Positions 31,896-41,367 of a stretch of DNA of 64,000 bases are shown here, piece by piece. The position numbers and the translations under genes are program-made. The DNA comes from Pseudomonadales bacterium (lineage in GTDB: Bacteria; Pseudomonadota; Gammaproteobacteria; Pseudomonadales; Azotimanducaceae). Within the stretch, counting starts at the first letter, position 1. The number at the start of each line of letters is the position of its first letter. The stretch is from assembly GCA_017854255.1 (NCBI GenBank), contig JAFMIA010000007.1, forward strand, positions 1 to 64,000, written 5' to 3'. The notes beneath the pieces were generated by a model that was given only the letters and a program-made list of their open reading frames with translations, was not told the origin of the DNA and searched no databases.

Positions 31896-34388
31896 ATGTT
31901 CCTAAACACGCTCAGGCAGAGAATTGTTTGCCTCAGTTTCAGTCTCAGTTTTGTGTCTGGGTTGAATGCCACGCCCGGTGCCCAAGAAGTCCTAGGCGAA
32001 TTAGATGGTATTCCGATGCACCGCATCTCAGTCGAGACCCGCGCCCATGCGGCGGTCGATGTCAAAATAGATGGCCGTGTCACGGAAGCGGTTTGGCAAA
32101 GCCTCCCCACCTTTGACAATATGATCGTGGCGGTGCCAGGGACCGGGGAGCCGGGCGGCTATCCAACCGAAATTCGACTCTTTGCCACGGAGAAAGGCTT
32201 TTTTGTCTCCGCGGTGATGCAACAACCGGTTGCGTCTTTGGTGCAGCGTTTGACGCCCCGGGATCAGTTCATCGACCGGGACACCTTCGGATTCACCTTG
32301 GATACCACCGGCGCCGGGTTGTTCGCTTATTGGTTTATTGTTGCCCTGGGCGACGCAGTCATGGATGGCAAAGTACTACCGGAGCGGCGCTATACCAATG
32401 ATTGGGATGGCCCTTGGATTGGGAAGTCTGCGATCACTGACAACGGCTGGAGTGTTGAAATCTATCTGCCCTGGTCCATGATGAACTTGCCTGAATCGGA
32501 TGCCCTGAGAACGATTGGGTTTGCTGCGAGTCGACAGATTTCAAGTGAAAACGAACGCTATCAGTGGCCCGGTCATTCGTACTCCTCTCCTCAGTTTGTA
32601 ACGGCGCTCAACGAGATGCAGTTGCAGGGGGTAGAGCCTCGCATGCAATGGAGCTTGATCCCGTTTCTTTCCGGAACCATCGATGACGCGCGGGATGAAA
32701 AAGCGGCGCGAGCCGGTATTGATATCACCTGGCAGCCCAACAGCTTGGTATCGGTTAACGCCACTTTGAACCCGGATTTTGGCGCAGTTGAGGCCGATGA
32801 TGTTGTTTTAAATCTTACGGCGCTTGAAACGTTTTTCCCTGAGAAGCGGTTGTTTTTCTTGGAAGGCAGTGAGGTGTTTGAAACAACGCCGAGGGCGAAT
32901 TCAGGTAATAGTTTGCGCGAGACGACCAACGAAAACTTTGCCACGACCTCCCGGCGGGTTTTCGTGACCGATTTTATGCCGGCGCCGATTAGTCTCCTGA
33001 ATACCCGGCGCATAGGGGGTACTGCCAATCAAGTTGACGTGCCACAAGGACTTACGCCTGCTCGCGGTGAGCGGAATTTACCCACGAACCTATTGGGTGC
33101 GGTGAAGCTTACTGGCGGCGCCAATGGCTTTCGCTATGGCGCGATGACCGCCATTGAAGATGAAGTCTCCTGGCGGGCAATGGATGCATTAGGCCGCGAT
33201 CAGCAGATCATTGATGCTGGCCGTGATTTCAGCGTTTTGAGACTCCTCTATGAGCACAAGGATGAGAACCGATTGGGATTGGGGTATCTGGGTACTCAAG
33301 TTGTTGGACCACGTTATGAGGCCTCTGTACAGGGCCTGGACGTGCACTATGGTTTGGGCAGCGGGCTCTTCGGGGTGGACATGCAGTTGGTTCAAAGTGA
33401 TCGTGCCGGGGAAACCGGCCGCGGCGGGATTCTCGATGTGCGCTATGCCGCGAGTTCTGCAATTCAGCATAAGTTCGAATTCGAATATTTTGATTCAAAG
33501 GTCAACGTCAATGACCTAGGCTTTTTACGGCGCAATAACTACCGCGGTGGTCAGTATCTTTTAAGTTATGCGTATCCAAAGCCCGGTCGTTGGTTTCAGG
33601 CCACACGGGGGACGCTTATTTTTCGGCATCAAGAGAACCTCACGGCAGGACAGGTTGTCGATCAGGGCGTCTTTTGGCGAAATACGTTGGTCCTGAAGGG
33701 CCGTAATACCATTCGATCGGCGATTGCTTATTTGCCGAGCCGGTATGAAGATCGAAATAGTCGAGGCAATGGCGCGTATAAAACTTCGGATCGAATCTGG
33801 CTCAACGCTTTGTGGGCAACCGATGCAAGCCGGCCACTGAGTTTCTCAACCAGCATTGGCGGCTTGCAGGAGGACCTCGGCGACTGGACCCTCAATCTAA
33901 CCGCGGGGGTCACCGCTCGGTTATCAGATAGCCTCTATTTTGACCTTGATTTAGCGTACAAGCGGCGAACCGGTTGGGTGGTCTACCAAGGCGGACGCGA
34001 GTTTGGCGCGTTCGATGCCATCGATCTGCAACCAAGCTTTGATTTGAATTGGTTTTTGGCCGCAGACCATCAAATCAAATTCAGTTTCCAGTGGGCGGGG
34101 GTCAAGGCCTACGAAAGGCAAGCTTACCGGGTCCCCAGTGCCGATGGCGCACTACAGCGTCGTGCCGGGCCGGCTGGACCTCGAGACTTCACGGTGAGCC
34201 TTTTGACAACGCAAGTGCGATATCGCTGGGAAATTGCGCCCTTGACCGACTTCTATGTGGTTTACAATCGCGGGAATCAACTGCCCCCGACCGAAGCAGA
34301 TGCCTTTGGAGACTTGCTCAGTGATGCGTTCCAAGACCCAGTGGTGAGCAGTCTGGTGGTGAAACTGCGTTATCGCTTTGGTGGTTGA
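31896..34388 (+). CDS. DUF5916-type outer-membrane protein with CBM9-like N-terminus
   Basis: 830 residues with a signal peptide at the start. The N-terminal part (VDVKIDGRVTEAVWQSLPTF to PWSMMNLPE) has the CBM9-like fold signature seen in DUF5916 proteins. It is followed by WQPNSLVSVNATLNPDFGAVEADDVVLNL and TFFPEKRLFFLEGSEVF, both hallmarks of the family, and then by a region of alternating beta strands ending in KLRYRFGG. It is therefore likely a surface barrel protein. Its role is not established; members occur near peptidase and TonB genes. It is divergent from the symporter, with no clear functional tie to its neighbours. Confidence 0.82.
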   Translation: MFLNTLRQRIVCLSFSLSFVSGLNATPGAQEVLGELDGIPMHRISVETRAHAAVDVKIDGRVTEAVWQSLPTFDNMIVAVPGTGEPGGYPTEIRLFATEKGFFVSAVMQQPVASLVQRLTPRDQFIDRDTFGFTLDTTGAGLFAYWFIVALGDAVMDGKVLPERRYTNDWDGPWIGKSAITDNGWSVEIYLPWSMMNLPESDALRTIGFAASRQISSENERYQWPGHSYSSPQFVTALNEMQLQGVEPRMQWSLIPFLSGTIDDARDEKAARAGIDITWQPNSLVSVNATLNPDFGAVEADDVVLNLTALETFFPEKRLFFLEGSEVFETTPRANSGNSLRETTNENFATTSRRVFVTDFMPAPISLLNTRRIGGTANQVDVPQGLTPARGERNLPTNLLGAVKLTGGANGFRYGAMTAIEDEVSWRAMDALGRDQQIIDAGRDFSVLRLLYEHKDENRLGLGYLGTQVVGPRYEASVQGLDVHYGLGSGLFGVDMQLVQSDRAGETGRGGILDVRYAASSAIQHKFEFEYFDSKVNVNDLGFLRRNNYRGGQYLLSYAYPKPGRWFQATRGTLIFRHQENLTAGQVVDQGVFWRNTLVLKGRNTIRSAIAYLPSRYEDRNSRGNGAYKTSDRIWLNALWATDASRPLSFSTSIGGLQEDLGDWTLNLTAGVTARLSDSLYFDLDLAYKRRTGWVVYQGGREFGAFDAIDLQPSFDLNWFLAADHQIKFSFQWAGVKAYERQAYRVPSADGALQRRAGPAGPRDFTVSLLTTQVRYRWEIAPLTDFYVVYNRGNQLPPTEADAFGDLLSDAFQDPVVSSLVVKLRYRFGG

Positions 34389-34402
34389 GGGGCGCTTCCT
34401 TC

Positions 34403-34840
34403 TTAATTCGATTCGCCGAACATCAGTAGAAAATCGTTGATTGGAAATCGGGTTGTTGAGACTTTCGCGGTTTCATAAATCGTATTGAGCGAGTCCAAGG
34501 GCATGTCCTCTGCCGCGCGATAGCCCATGGTCCAATCTGGGAAAAAGCGCGCGCTGATTTCGTCCTCAAACAAGACGCTCAGTACCTCATGTCGGGGGTC
34601 TGCTTGAATGCGATCATAGATCGCGTTGATGGCATCAAGCTGCCCCTCAATTAACTGCATAAAGTAGCCGTTGTGATAGAGCAGCGCCCCGGTCACCGAG
34701 GCGGCGGCATTGTTGCGTCGACAATTTGTTAGGAGCTGATTTAGGTCATGGTCACTGAAGACATCGACGGCTTTGCTGAGGTAGGTTTTACTCACCAGAT
34801 TTTGATGATCATCAACTGCGGTTGGATTCGTCATGAACAC
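34403..34840 (-). CDS. Stand-alone BLUF-domain blue-light sensor
   Basis: 145 residues, BLUF domain only. The FAD photo-switch residues can be aligned: Tyr20 in TYLSKAV, Asn43/Asn44 in CRRNNAAASVTGALLY, and Gln62 in YFMQLIEGQ. FPDWTMGY near residue 104 gives the usual Trp/Met region. The N-terminus is atypical (about 19 residues before the Tyr, with SKT where LIY is usual). Without a fused output domain it would act by binding a partner protein, as PixD does. The neighbours (a DUF5916 protein and a serine hydrolase) give no hint of that partner. Confidence 0.83.
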   Translation of the reverse strand: MFMTNPTAVDDHQNLVSKTYLSKAVDVFSDHDLNQLLTNCRRNNAAASVTGALLYHNGYFMQLIEGQLDAINAIYDRIQADPRHEVLSVLFEDEISARFFPDWTMGYRAAEDMPLDSLNTIYETAKVSTTRFPINDFLLMFGESN

Positions 34841-35034
34841 TGGGCTCCTCAGTCACGGGGATGCTTTTATCCCAAAACCTGGGATGACTTTGCAAAATGG
34901 AGAACGAGTTTAGCAATAAAAACGGCCCCAGATTGGAAAAATGTCGGATTTCTTCCTGAGTGAACTTGGCCAGACCCGCAAGCCCTGTGCTATCTTCCAA
35001 GCAGTCGCGCGCCGCGCGCCTCAGGAGGAAAGCG

Positions 35035-36249
35035 ATGGATATTAATCCGATGGCTGCGGGGCTGTCGAAGGTTCGACTCGAGCGCATTACCCATCACCTG
35101 CAACGCAATTTTATTGAACCGGGCAAATTGGCAGGCTGTCAGACCTTGGTTGCGCGCAAAGGCGTGATCGGTTATTTCTCCTCACTGGGTTTCGCCGATC
35201 TCAGTGCACAAACGCCGGTTCAGGACGATACGATTTTTCGCATCTATTCAATGAGTAAGCCGGTGACGTCGGTGGCGCTCATGCAGTTATACGAGCGGGG
35301 ACTGTTTCAACTCAATGACCCGATTTCGCGGGTTATCCCGCAGTGGCGGGATATGAAGGTTTATACAGGCAGTGGGGCACCTTATGAGAAAACCTTTGAG
35401 CCCCTCACGTCGCCCGTCACCTTTCGTCACATTTTGAGTCATACCGCTGGGTTGTCTTATGGCAACGGTCACCATCCCGTTGATGCGTTGTATCGCGACG
35501 CGGGCTTGGATCGGCATTCCGGGATGAGCCTTCAATCGTTTGTGGAATCACTTGGGACGATCCCGCTGCACTTTCAACCCGGGAACGCCTGGTTGTATTC
35601 CTACGCAACCGATGTCTGTGGTTATTTGGTTGAGGCGCTCTCCGGACGCTCGTTGGGAGACTATTTAAGGCAGGAGATCTTTGAGCCCCTAGAGATGCAG
35701 GATACGGGCTTTTATGTTCCAGAGGCGAAGGCCGCGCGCTTTGCGGCGAACTATCAGCGTGGACCCGATAAAACCTTGGCTCTGATCGATGACCCTAGAA
35801 CAAGCGGTTATCTCAAGCCGCCGGTCTTTGAGTCTGGCGGGGGCGGCTTGGTGAGTACCAGTCAGGATTATTTAAATTTCTGCCAGATGTTGATCCAAGA
35901 GGGATCTTGGCGAGATCAGAGAATATTGAGTCGGCGAACACTCGCGTTGATGACGCAAAATCATTTGGGCGGCCATCGGGACCTGACGCAGATGGCGAAG
36001 GGCAGTTTTTCTGAAACGGCCTATGAAGGCATCGGTTTTGGGCTGGGTTTTGCAATGAATTTGAGTGAGGTGGCCTCAGGACAGATCGGGGCTGGGGATT
36101 TTTACTGGGGTGGTGCGGCGTCAACGATTTTTTCAGTGGACCCGAGTGAAGAATTGGCCATCATCTTTATGACCCAGCTGATGCCGTCATCTACCTTTAA
36201 TTTTAGAGGCCAATTGAAGAACATTGTCTATGGCGCAATAGATGATTAG
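35035..36249 (+). CDS. Serine hydrolase, class C beta-lactamase/esterase family
   Basis: 404 residues from ATG 35035, which has AGGAGG seven bases upstream; a GTG at 34960 would add 25 residues. The catalytic Ser-X-X-Lys is SMSK (Ser72-Lys75), in IFRIYSMSKPVTSVALMQL. The second motif is a Tyr near YSYATDVCGYLVEAL. HILSHTAGLSYG is another family landmark. No signal peptide is visible, so a cytoplasmic esterase is more likely than an antibiotic-resistance enzyme. Members of this group hydrolyse small esters. Its neighbours downstream handle CoA thioesters, so an ester substrate in that pathway is possible. Confidence 0.85.
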   Translation: MDINPMAAGLSKVRLERITHHLQRNFIEPGKLAGCQTLVARKGVIGYFSSLGFADLSAQTPVQDDTIFRIYSMSKPVTSVALMQLYERGLFQLNDPISRVIPQWRDMKVYTGSGAPYEKTFEPLTSPVTFRHILSHTAGLSYGNGHHPVDALYRDAGLDRHSGMSLQSFVESLGTIPLHFQPGNAWLYSYATDVCGYLVEALSGRSLGDYLRQEIFEPLEMQDTGFYVPEAKAARFAANYQRGPDKTLALIDDPRTSGYLKPPVFESGGGGLVSTSQDYLNFCQMLIQEGSWRDQRILSRRTLALMTQNHLGGHRDLTQMAKGSFSETAYEGIGFGLGFAMNLSEVASGQIGAGDFYWGGAASTIFSVDPSEELAIIFMTQLMPSSTFNFRGQLKNIVYGAIDD

Positions 36250-36360
36250 GATGAACGAGCGCTTAATTTACAGGTCAGAAACAAGGGTGGGATTCAATGG
36301 GTCCTGCTTGTCAGCAACAGCCGGCGCCGGACCTTTCGTTTTCATGAATAAGGGGTAACT

Positions 36361-37206
36361 ATGAGTCAGACGTTTAAAACCATCCGGTACGAGCCGGTGA
36401 AAAACGGTGTTGCGAGGATCGTGATTAGTCGTGATGAAGCGCGCAATGCTCAGAATCGAGAAATGACCTACGAGCTCAATAGCGCTTTTGATTTGGCCGC
36501 GCAGGATAACGAGGTCAATGTGATCGTCTTGGCGGCTGACGGCAAGCACTTTTCATCTGGGCATGATTTGCGCGACCGCGCCAAACTGTCCGAGTTTGAA
36601 ACAGTCGGCACCTGGGGTGGATTTGATCTACCAGGCTCAGAAGGATCCTGGGCCGTCGAGGCGGAAATTTATTTGGGTATGTGTTGGCGCTGGCGGAATA
36701 TCCCCAAGCCAATCATTGCAGAAGTGCAAGGTAAAGTGATCGCAGGCGGGCTGATGTTGATCTGGGTTTGCGACATGATTATCGCAAGCGATGATGCCAG
36801 CTTCTCTGATCCCGTGGTGGCCTTTGGGGTCAATGGGGTAGAGTATTTTGCGCATCCTTGGGAAGTGGGCGTGCGCAAGGCCAAAGAAATGCTGTTTACC
36901 GGTGAGGCAATCTCAGCAGAGGACGCTAAATCGTTTGGTATGGTGAATCATGTGGTCCCGCGTGCCGAGTTAACCGAGTTTACGACCGATATGGCGGAAC
37001 ACATTGCCCAGCGACCGAGCTTCGGTTTGAAGCTCGCTAAGCAGTCGGTGAATCAAATGCAGGACAGTCAGGGCCTATGGACTGCACTGCAGGCGGCGAT
37101 GAGCTTGCAGCAGCTCGGGCACGCGAATAATCAGCAGGTTCATGGTATGGCGGTGGACCCGAAAGGGGCTGAGATCATTCGAGCGCAGGCTCAGCGTAAA
37201 AGCTAG
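36361..37206 (+). CDS. Crotonase-family protein lacking a canonical hydratase glutamate
   Basis: 281 residues, the normal crotonase size. The oxyanion-hole segments are present (GKHFSSGHDLRDR and GKVIAGGLMLIWVCDMIIAS). At the position of the first catalytic Glu of enoyl-CoA hydratase (GGGCELA in the standard enzyme) this protein has LMLIW, so the usual acid/base is missing. The second Glu may be the one in VNGVEYF. A different crotonase reaction (hydrolysis, isomerisation or C-C bond cleavage) is therefore plausible. It lies alone on the plus strand, convergent with the CoA-transferase gene, and its ATG follows AAGGGGT by four bases. Confidence 0.85.
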   Translation: MSQTFKTIRYEPVKNGVARIVISRDEARNAQNREMTYELNSAFDLAAQDNEVNVIVLAADGKHFSSGHDLRDRAKLSEFETVGTWGGFDLPGSEGSWAVEAEIYLGMCWRWRNIPKPIIAEVQGKVIAGGLMLIWVCDMIIASDDASFSDPVVAFGVNGVEYFAHPWEVGVRKAKEMLFTGEAISAEDAKSFGMVNHVVPRAELTEFTTDMAEHIAQRPSFGLKLAKQSVNQMQDSQGLWTALQAAMSLQQLGHANNQQVHGMAVDPKGAEIIRAQAQRKS

Positions 37207-37219
37207 TCTATGATTAACG

Positions 37220-37247
37220 CTGGGACGCGCCGTTCTGGCGCATCCCA
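37220..37247 (+). terminator. Possible terminator or structured 3' element after the crotonase gene
   Basis: CTGGGACGCGCC and GGCGCATCCCAG form a stem of about 11 pairs with one mismatch, 13 bp after the stop codon. The T run that should follow is weak, so its termination strength is uncertain. Confidence 0.5.
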
Positions 37248-37497
37248 GTGTGTTTCACCCTAGATTAAATCAGCGATAGAACCAATCTGTGCTTTGGCCT
37301 GCATCCTCTTTCGAGCGTTGGCGCCGCTAAAGCGACCTGAATTAAAACCCCTCAAGCTGCTTTGTGCGTGTAAAAGGTTTTGATTGGTGACCGGTCCGGG
37401 CCGGGCGGGGCTGAGACGCTTAAAGCGCTAAACAGACGCGGGCGCGTCAGGCCACTAATACAAACTGCTTTCACAAGCCGTTAGGTTCTGGCGGGGA

Positions 37498-38634
37498 TCA
37501 CTGTGGCAATTTAAATTCTTCACGGATCAATGCATTGCTCGCACCCAACGCTGGCGCAGGACGGATCGGATTGGGCGAGTGATTGCCGAAGCGCGCGTTG
37601 CGTGCAACCAGACGCATAGCGCCGGCAACGGGGTCTTCAATCACACTAATGATTTCAGAAGCCTTAACCTGCGGATCATTAATAATTTCGGCCGGTGTCA
37701 GAACGATCCCGTGGGGAACATCTTCGGCTGCAAACCGGGCGCTCAGATCGGCGGTGGACCATTTTGCGACTTCTTGTGCAATGTCATCGACCAACTGCGA
37801 GAAATTGGCATACATCGATGGTAAATCAGCGAACCTGGGGTCTGCGATCCAGTCCGGGCGGGCAAGCGCGCGACACATTCCCTGAAATTCGCCGTGCTGA
37901 ACACAAATAAGGGTGACATGGCCGTCTTGTGTTGCCAGGGTCCGGTACATGGTGGTGATGTCTGCGCCGGGCCATTCTGGGGTTTCAACGAAGCTTTCGG
38001 AGAAAAAGCGATCCGGCCAGATAAAATACAGACAGGCTTCGAGCATTGAAATTTCAACCTGCTGGCCATGACCGCTGGTTAATCGCTCGATGTAGGCCGC
38101 TGTTACCGCTTGGGCGGCCGTGAGGGCCGTGATCTTGTCGCAGACCATCATTTTGATCAACTCTGGCTGGCCGTTCATCGCTTGCGCGCTGGCGAAACCA
38201 GCGAAGGCTTGGATAACCGGATCGTAAACACGGCGGTCCGAATAGGGTCCGTGGGTGCCGACGCCATTAATTGACACATAGATGAGTTGGGGATTAATGG
38301 CTTTTAAATCGCTATAGCCGATGCCCAGCCGTTCCATCACGCCGGGACGGTAATTCTGAATCAGGATGTCGACTGAGGCCGCCATCGATTTGATCGCCGA
38401 AATGCCGGATTCCTGCTGAAGGTCCAAGACGATCGAGTCTTTGTTGCGATTCAGGGCTGTAAAGAGACTAGAGACCCCACGGTTTAAAGCGCCGCCCATC
38501 CGCATGCTGTCACCAGAGGGGTTCTCAACTTTGATTACGCGAGCGCCTTGGTCCGCAAGAATGGCCGTTGCCAGGGGGCCAGAAATCACGCTGGTGAGAT
38601 CGAGGACGGTAATGCCTGTTAGGGGTCCGCTCAT
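37498..38634 (-). CDS. Class III CoA-transferase (CaiB/BaiF family)
   Basis: 378 residues. Such enzymes move CoA between carboxylic acids through an aspartyl-CoA anhydride. The N-terminal signature GITVLDLTSVISGPLATAILADQGARVIKVE and the catalytic Asp in RRVYDPVIQAFAG are present. It overlaps the upstream crotonase gene by 4 bp (38631-38634) and is the last gene of the minus-strand run 41251-37498. It probably activates the acid intermediate processed by those neighbours; the acid is not identifiable. Confidence 0.9.
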   Translation of the reverse strand: MSGPLTGITVLDLTSVISGPLATAILADQGARVIKVENPSGDSMRMGGALNRGVSSLFTALNRNKDSIVLDLQQESGISAIKSMAASVDILIQNYRPGVMERLGIGYSDLKAINPQLIYVSINGVGTHGPYSDRRVYDPVIQAFAGFASAQAMNGQPELIKMMVCDKITALTAAQAVTAAYIERLTSGHGQQVEISMLEACLYFIWPDRFFSESFVETPEWPGADITTMYRTLATQDGHVTLICVQHGEFQGMCRALARPDWIADPRFADLPSMYANFSQLVDDIAQEVAKWSTADLSARFAAEDVPHGIVLTPAEIINDPQVKASEIISVIEDPVAGAMRLVARNARFGNHSPNPIRPAPALGASNALIREEFKLPQ

Positions 38635-39467
38635 ACGTCTTTTTCCTTGGTTCGATAGTCGCCAAACTTTTCATCTCGTGATGTTAGGGCTGTGGTTAGA
38701 CCCGCGGCGAGCTCTTTGAAATGCGCTTTCGTTGATTCGGTATGAAAGGCCAGCGCTTGTATCTCGGTGCCTGACCGGATCGCTGCGCGAACGCCCATGA
38801 GCTCCATCTGGCGATGGACGGCGCGCTTATTCATTTGCTGGAGATCAGAGGGCACCTTGGCGATTCGCTCGGCGATTTCCAGCACCTCAGCTTCTAAGGT
38901 GTCCCCTGAATAGGCTCGATTGGCGAAGCCTTGCTCTGCCGCTTCAATGCCAGAAATCGCGTTGCCCGTTAGCATCATCTCCATGGCATTGCGCAAGCCC
39001 AGTAAATGTGGAAAGAATTGATTGTCTGGGGGGCTCATAGAGCGAACAACGGGATAGCCAATGGCGGCATCCTCAGCGACATAAACCAGATCGCAGGACG
39101 TCGCGAGTTCCGTGCCGCCCGCAAGACAATAGCCATGAACTTGGGCAATGACGGGCTTTGCAAGATCCCAGACTCTGAAGAAACCATCAACCACATGTCG
39201 TGCCCAGTTCCCGTCGCCGCCCGCTGTGTGGAAGGGTTGGTCCGCTCGGTTATTCGCTTTTAAATCGTACCCGGCGCAAAAGGCCGAGCCTGCGCCGCGG
39301 ATGATGGTGACTCGGATGTCGGCATCCTGGTCATTGGCTTCCAGCTGTCCATAGAGTTCGCCTCGCAGCGTGTTATTGAGGGCATTTCTCGATTCGGGTC
39401 GATTGAGCGTAATGCGGCTCACGCCCGGACGGGGTACATCCACCAGGATATGTTTGAAATCAGTCAT
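38631..39467 (-). CDS. Enoyl-CoA hydratase/isomerase family protein
   Basis: 278 residues from ATG 39467, where the homology begins (MTDFKHILVDVPRPGVSRITLNRPE). The crotonase landmarks are AFCAGYDLKANN, the loop GYCLAGGTELATSCDLVYV with the first catalytic Glu in place (GTELA), and GYPVVRSMSPPDNQFFP, where a conserved Gly-Glu segment of hydratases is altered. It overlaps the upstream split-barrel gene by 8 bp and the CoA-transferase by 4 bp. It likely hydrates or isomerises a CoA ester made with the help of that transferase. Confidence 0.88.
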   Translation of the reverse strand: MTDFKHILVDVPRPGVSRITLNRPESRNALNNTLRGELYGQLEANDQDADIRVTIIRGAGSAFCAGYDLKANNRADQPFHTAGGDGNWARHVVDGFFRVWDLAKPVIAQVHGYCLAGGTELATSCDLVYVAEDAAIGYPVVRSMSPPDNQFFPHLLGLRNAMEMMLTGNAISGIEAAEQGFANRAYSGDTLEAEVLEIAERIAKVPSDLQQMNKRAVHRQMELMGVRAAIRSGTEIQALAFHTESTKAHFKELAAGLTTALTSRDEKFGDYRTKEKDV

Positions 39468-40035
39468 TGGGCAGGTTCCGCTTAGCTTTTTCTTTTTGCA
39501 GGCGCACCGCATCGGATTCGAGCGGTTTGGCGAGCCTAGCAGGGTCTAACGTACCTTGGGTATGATCCCGCATTTTCGCGCCATCATAGGTGATCCATTT
39601 CTCAGGGGTAATCTCGAGCACGATCCTGAGGGGGGAGTCGAGCATCTTCTCAAACGCCGCAACCTCTTCGGCTGTGCCGCGTAGGGCTTGGGCCAGCTCG
39701 GGGTAAAACCAGTCCTTGATCGCTTTGTCCTCATGAATCTCGCACCGGCCTTTAATCGTGATCGATTTCCCGGCCCCCATGGAGGTCCCTTTGGAGGTGA
39801 TGACAACCGAGGTTTTTGGGTTTCTGCGTAGCGCGGAGACGCGGTGTCGATGGGCACCGGCCGTGATCCAAATCTTCCCGTTTCGATAGATGTAAGAGTG
39901 TATAACCCCCATCGGCCACTCGTCTTGGGTACACCAGTTTAAAACGCATTCTTTTTGTTCTAGAAGCAGGGCGTCGCGGTCTTCTGGATCTAAGTAATAA
40001 ATCGAGACGGCTTCGTGATTTTCCGCTTTGTCCAT
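39460..40035 (-). CDS. Pyridoxamine-phosphate-oxidase-like split-barrel protein (FMN or F420)
   Basis: 191 residues from ATG 40035, chosen because it lies 4 bp after the Rieske gene stop with a CAGGA site; the frame could open 66 codons further but would overlap that gene. The fold is suggested by WPMGVIHSYIYRNGKIWITAGAHRHRVSALRRNPKTSVVI, followed by SITIKGRCEIHED. These split-barrel proteins reduce a substrate using FMN or F420, or bind the cofactor. The role is unknown. It is co-transcribed with a Rieske oxygenase, a crotonase and a CoA-transferase. Confidence 0.8.
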   Translation of the reverse strand: MDKAENHEAVSIYYLDPEDRDALLLEQKECVLNWCTQDEWPMGVIHSYIYRNGKIWITAGAHRHRVSALRRNPKTSVVITSKGTSMGAGKSITIKGRCEIHEDKAIKDWFYPELAQALRGTAEEVAAFEKMLDSPLRIVLEITPEKWITYDGAKMRDHTQGTLDPARLAKPLESDAVRLQKEKAKRNLPND

Positions 40036-40039
40036 GGCG

Positions 40040-41251
40040 CTAATCCTGTTTTTTTGCTGAAAAGAAAGTGGTTTTATGTTCGTCGAACAAGGCGGGTAAA
40101 TCGGCATCCTCTGTTTTAAGGAGTAGATCAACCCAATGATGAAAGTGATGTCCGCCGCCTTCATTCTTTCCAAATAGAACGAAAGGCTTGCCGCCGGATT
40201 CAAGCGCTTTTTGCTGCCTAAGACCGGTTGCATAGTCTTCTTCTTGTACCACGTATTTTAAAAACTCAAATTGCGTTAGGGCCGCTTGTGTTTGCGCTTC
40301 ATCCGGCGGATATTCCATAAGGTAGTGCTGAATCGTGACAGAGGTGCCGGGCGTATCGCCCGGAAAGAGCTGTGACAACATAATGCTGCGGCCGCCACCA
40401 TCAAAGCTCGCAATCGAGATGTGTGGAAAGATGGTCCAAACCCCGGAGGTCAACGCTTGATCTGGCCAATCTTCTGGCGCGAGGTCTTTATACTCGGCTA
40501 GGCGGGGATCAGGACCGGCAACGCGTTGGTGCGGCCCCCAATTATAATAGTTTGCACGGTTTGGATAGTCGGGGCCAAAGGTGTCTTTGTGAAGAATGGG
40601 CAAGTGGTAGAGGTCCATATAGCCGTCATAAGCTATTTTCCAATTTGGGCCCTGCACGGCTTGGCTCTTGAAATGATGCCAGGTTTCAAACCCAAATTCG
40701 GCCAATAAGTCATCATATCCAGACAAAAATGTTTCGATCGGCAGCGTGCTGTTCTGATTGAGTGTGACCCAAATGAGGCCTGCGCGTTCGAGGCATGGCA
40801 GAGCCGTCAAACTATGGCAGCTCTTGTCGAGATCGCCGAAATCTTTATTGGCATAGATTGCCGTCAGCTCGCCCTCTAAATTATAGGTCCAGGCGTGATA
40901 GGGGCAGGTAAAGCGATGGGTATTGCCTAGTCCGACCGGCATGATTTGTGCGCCGCGGTGACTGCACATGTTATAGAACGCTTGAACCTCACCTGAGCTT
41001 GTGCGGCTGATCAGGACGGGTGTGCCTGCGGCCTCGAGCGCTTTATAGTCTCCGGGGTTCGGCAGTTCCGCAGTGGTCGCAAGCAACAAAGGCACTCGCT
41101 TAAAAATTTGGCTCATCTCTTGCTGCCACCGCTCCGGGCAGTAGTAGTTTGCAGCTGGAACCTTTAAAAACGCTTCAGTTTGCGCAATGGTGCCGGCTTC
41201 AGCATGTGCCAGGTTATTTTTAGCGACTGCGATAAGTTGCTCTTTTGACAT
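40040..41251 (-). CDS. Rieske non-haem iron oxygenase, alpha subunit
   Basis: 403 residues from ATG 41251, which follows GAGGGA. The Rieske [2Fe-2S] site is CSHRG...CPYHAW (in NMCSHRGAQIMPVG and FTCPYHAWTYN), and the mononuclear iron site is in DGYMDLYHLPILHKDTF. This architecture fits ring-hydroxylating or demethylating oxygenases of the large-subunit type. No ferredoxin or reductase gene is adjacent, so its electron supply must be encoded elsewhere. It heads the run of a split-barrel protein, a crotonase and a CoA-transferase, which suggests oxidation of a ring or O-methyl substrate before CoA-linked degradation. Confidence 0.9.
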   Translation of the reverse strand: MSKEQLIAVAKNNLAHAEAGTIAQTEAFLKVPAANYYCPERWQQEMSQIFKRVPLLLATTAELPNPGDYKALEAAGTPVLISRTSSGEVQAFYNMCSHRGAQIMPVGLGNTHRFTCPYHAWTYNLEGELTAIYANKDFGDLDKSCHSLTALPCLERAGLIWVTLNQNSTLPIETFLSGYDDLLAEFGFETWHHFKSQAVQGPNWKIAYDGYMDLYHLPILHKDTFGPDYPNRANYYNWGPHQRVAGPDPRLAEYKDLAPEDWPDQALTSGVWTIFPHISIASFDGGGRSIMLSQLFPGDTPGTSVTIQHYLMEYPPDEAQTQAALTQFEFLKYVVQEEDYATGLRQQKALESGGKPFVLFGKNEGGGHHFHHWVDLLLKTEDADLPALFDEHKTTFFSAKKQD

Positions 41252-41367
41252 GAAACGCTCCCTCAACCTCGTTCAGTTAGATTCCGGGGCCAGACTTGAC
41301 CGATCCTCCATTAAACCGGCAAGCTTGACGGTTTTCAACCACCGAAAACACAAAGGAAAAATGAGCC

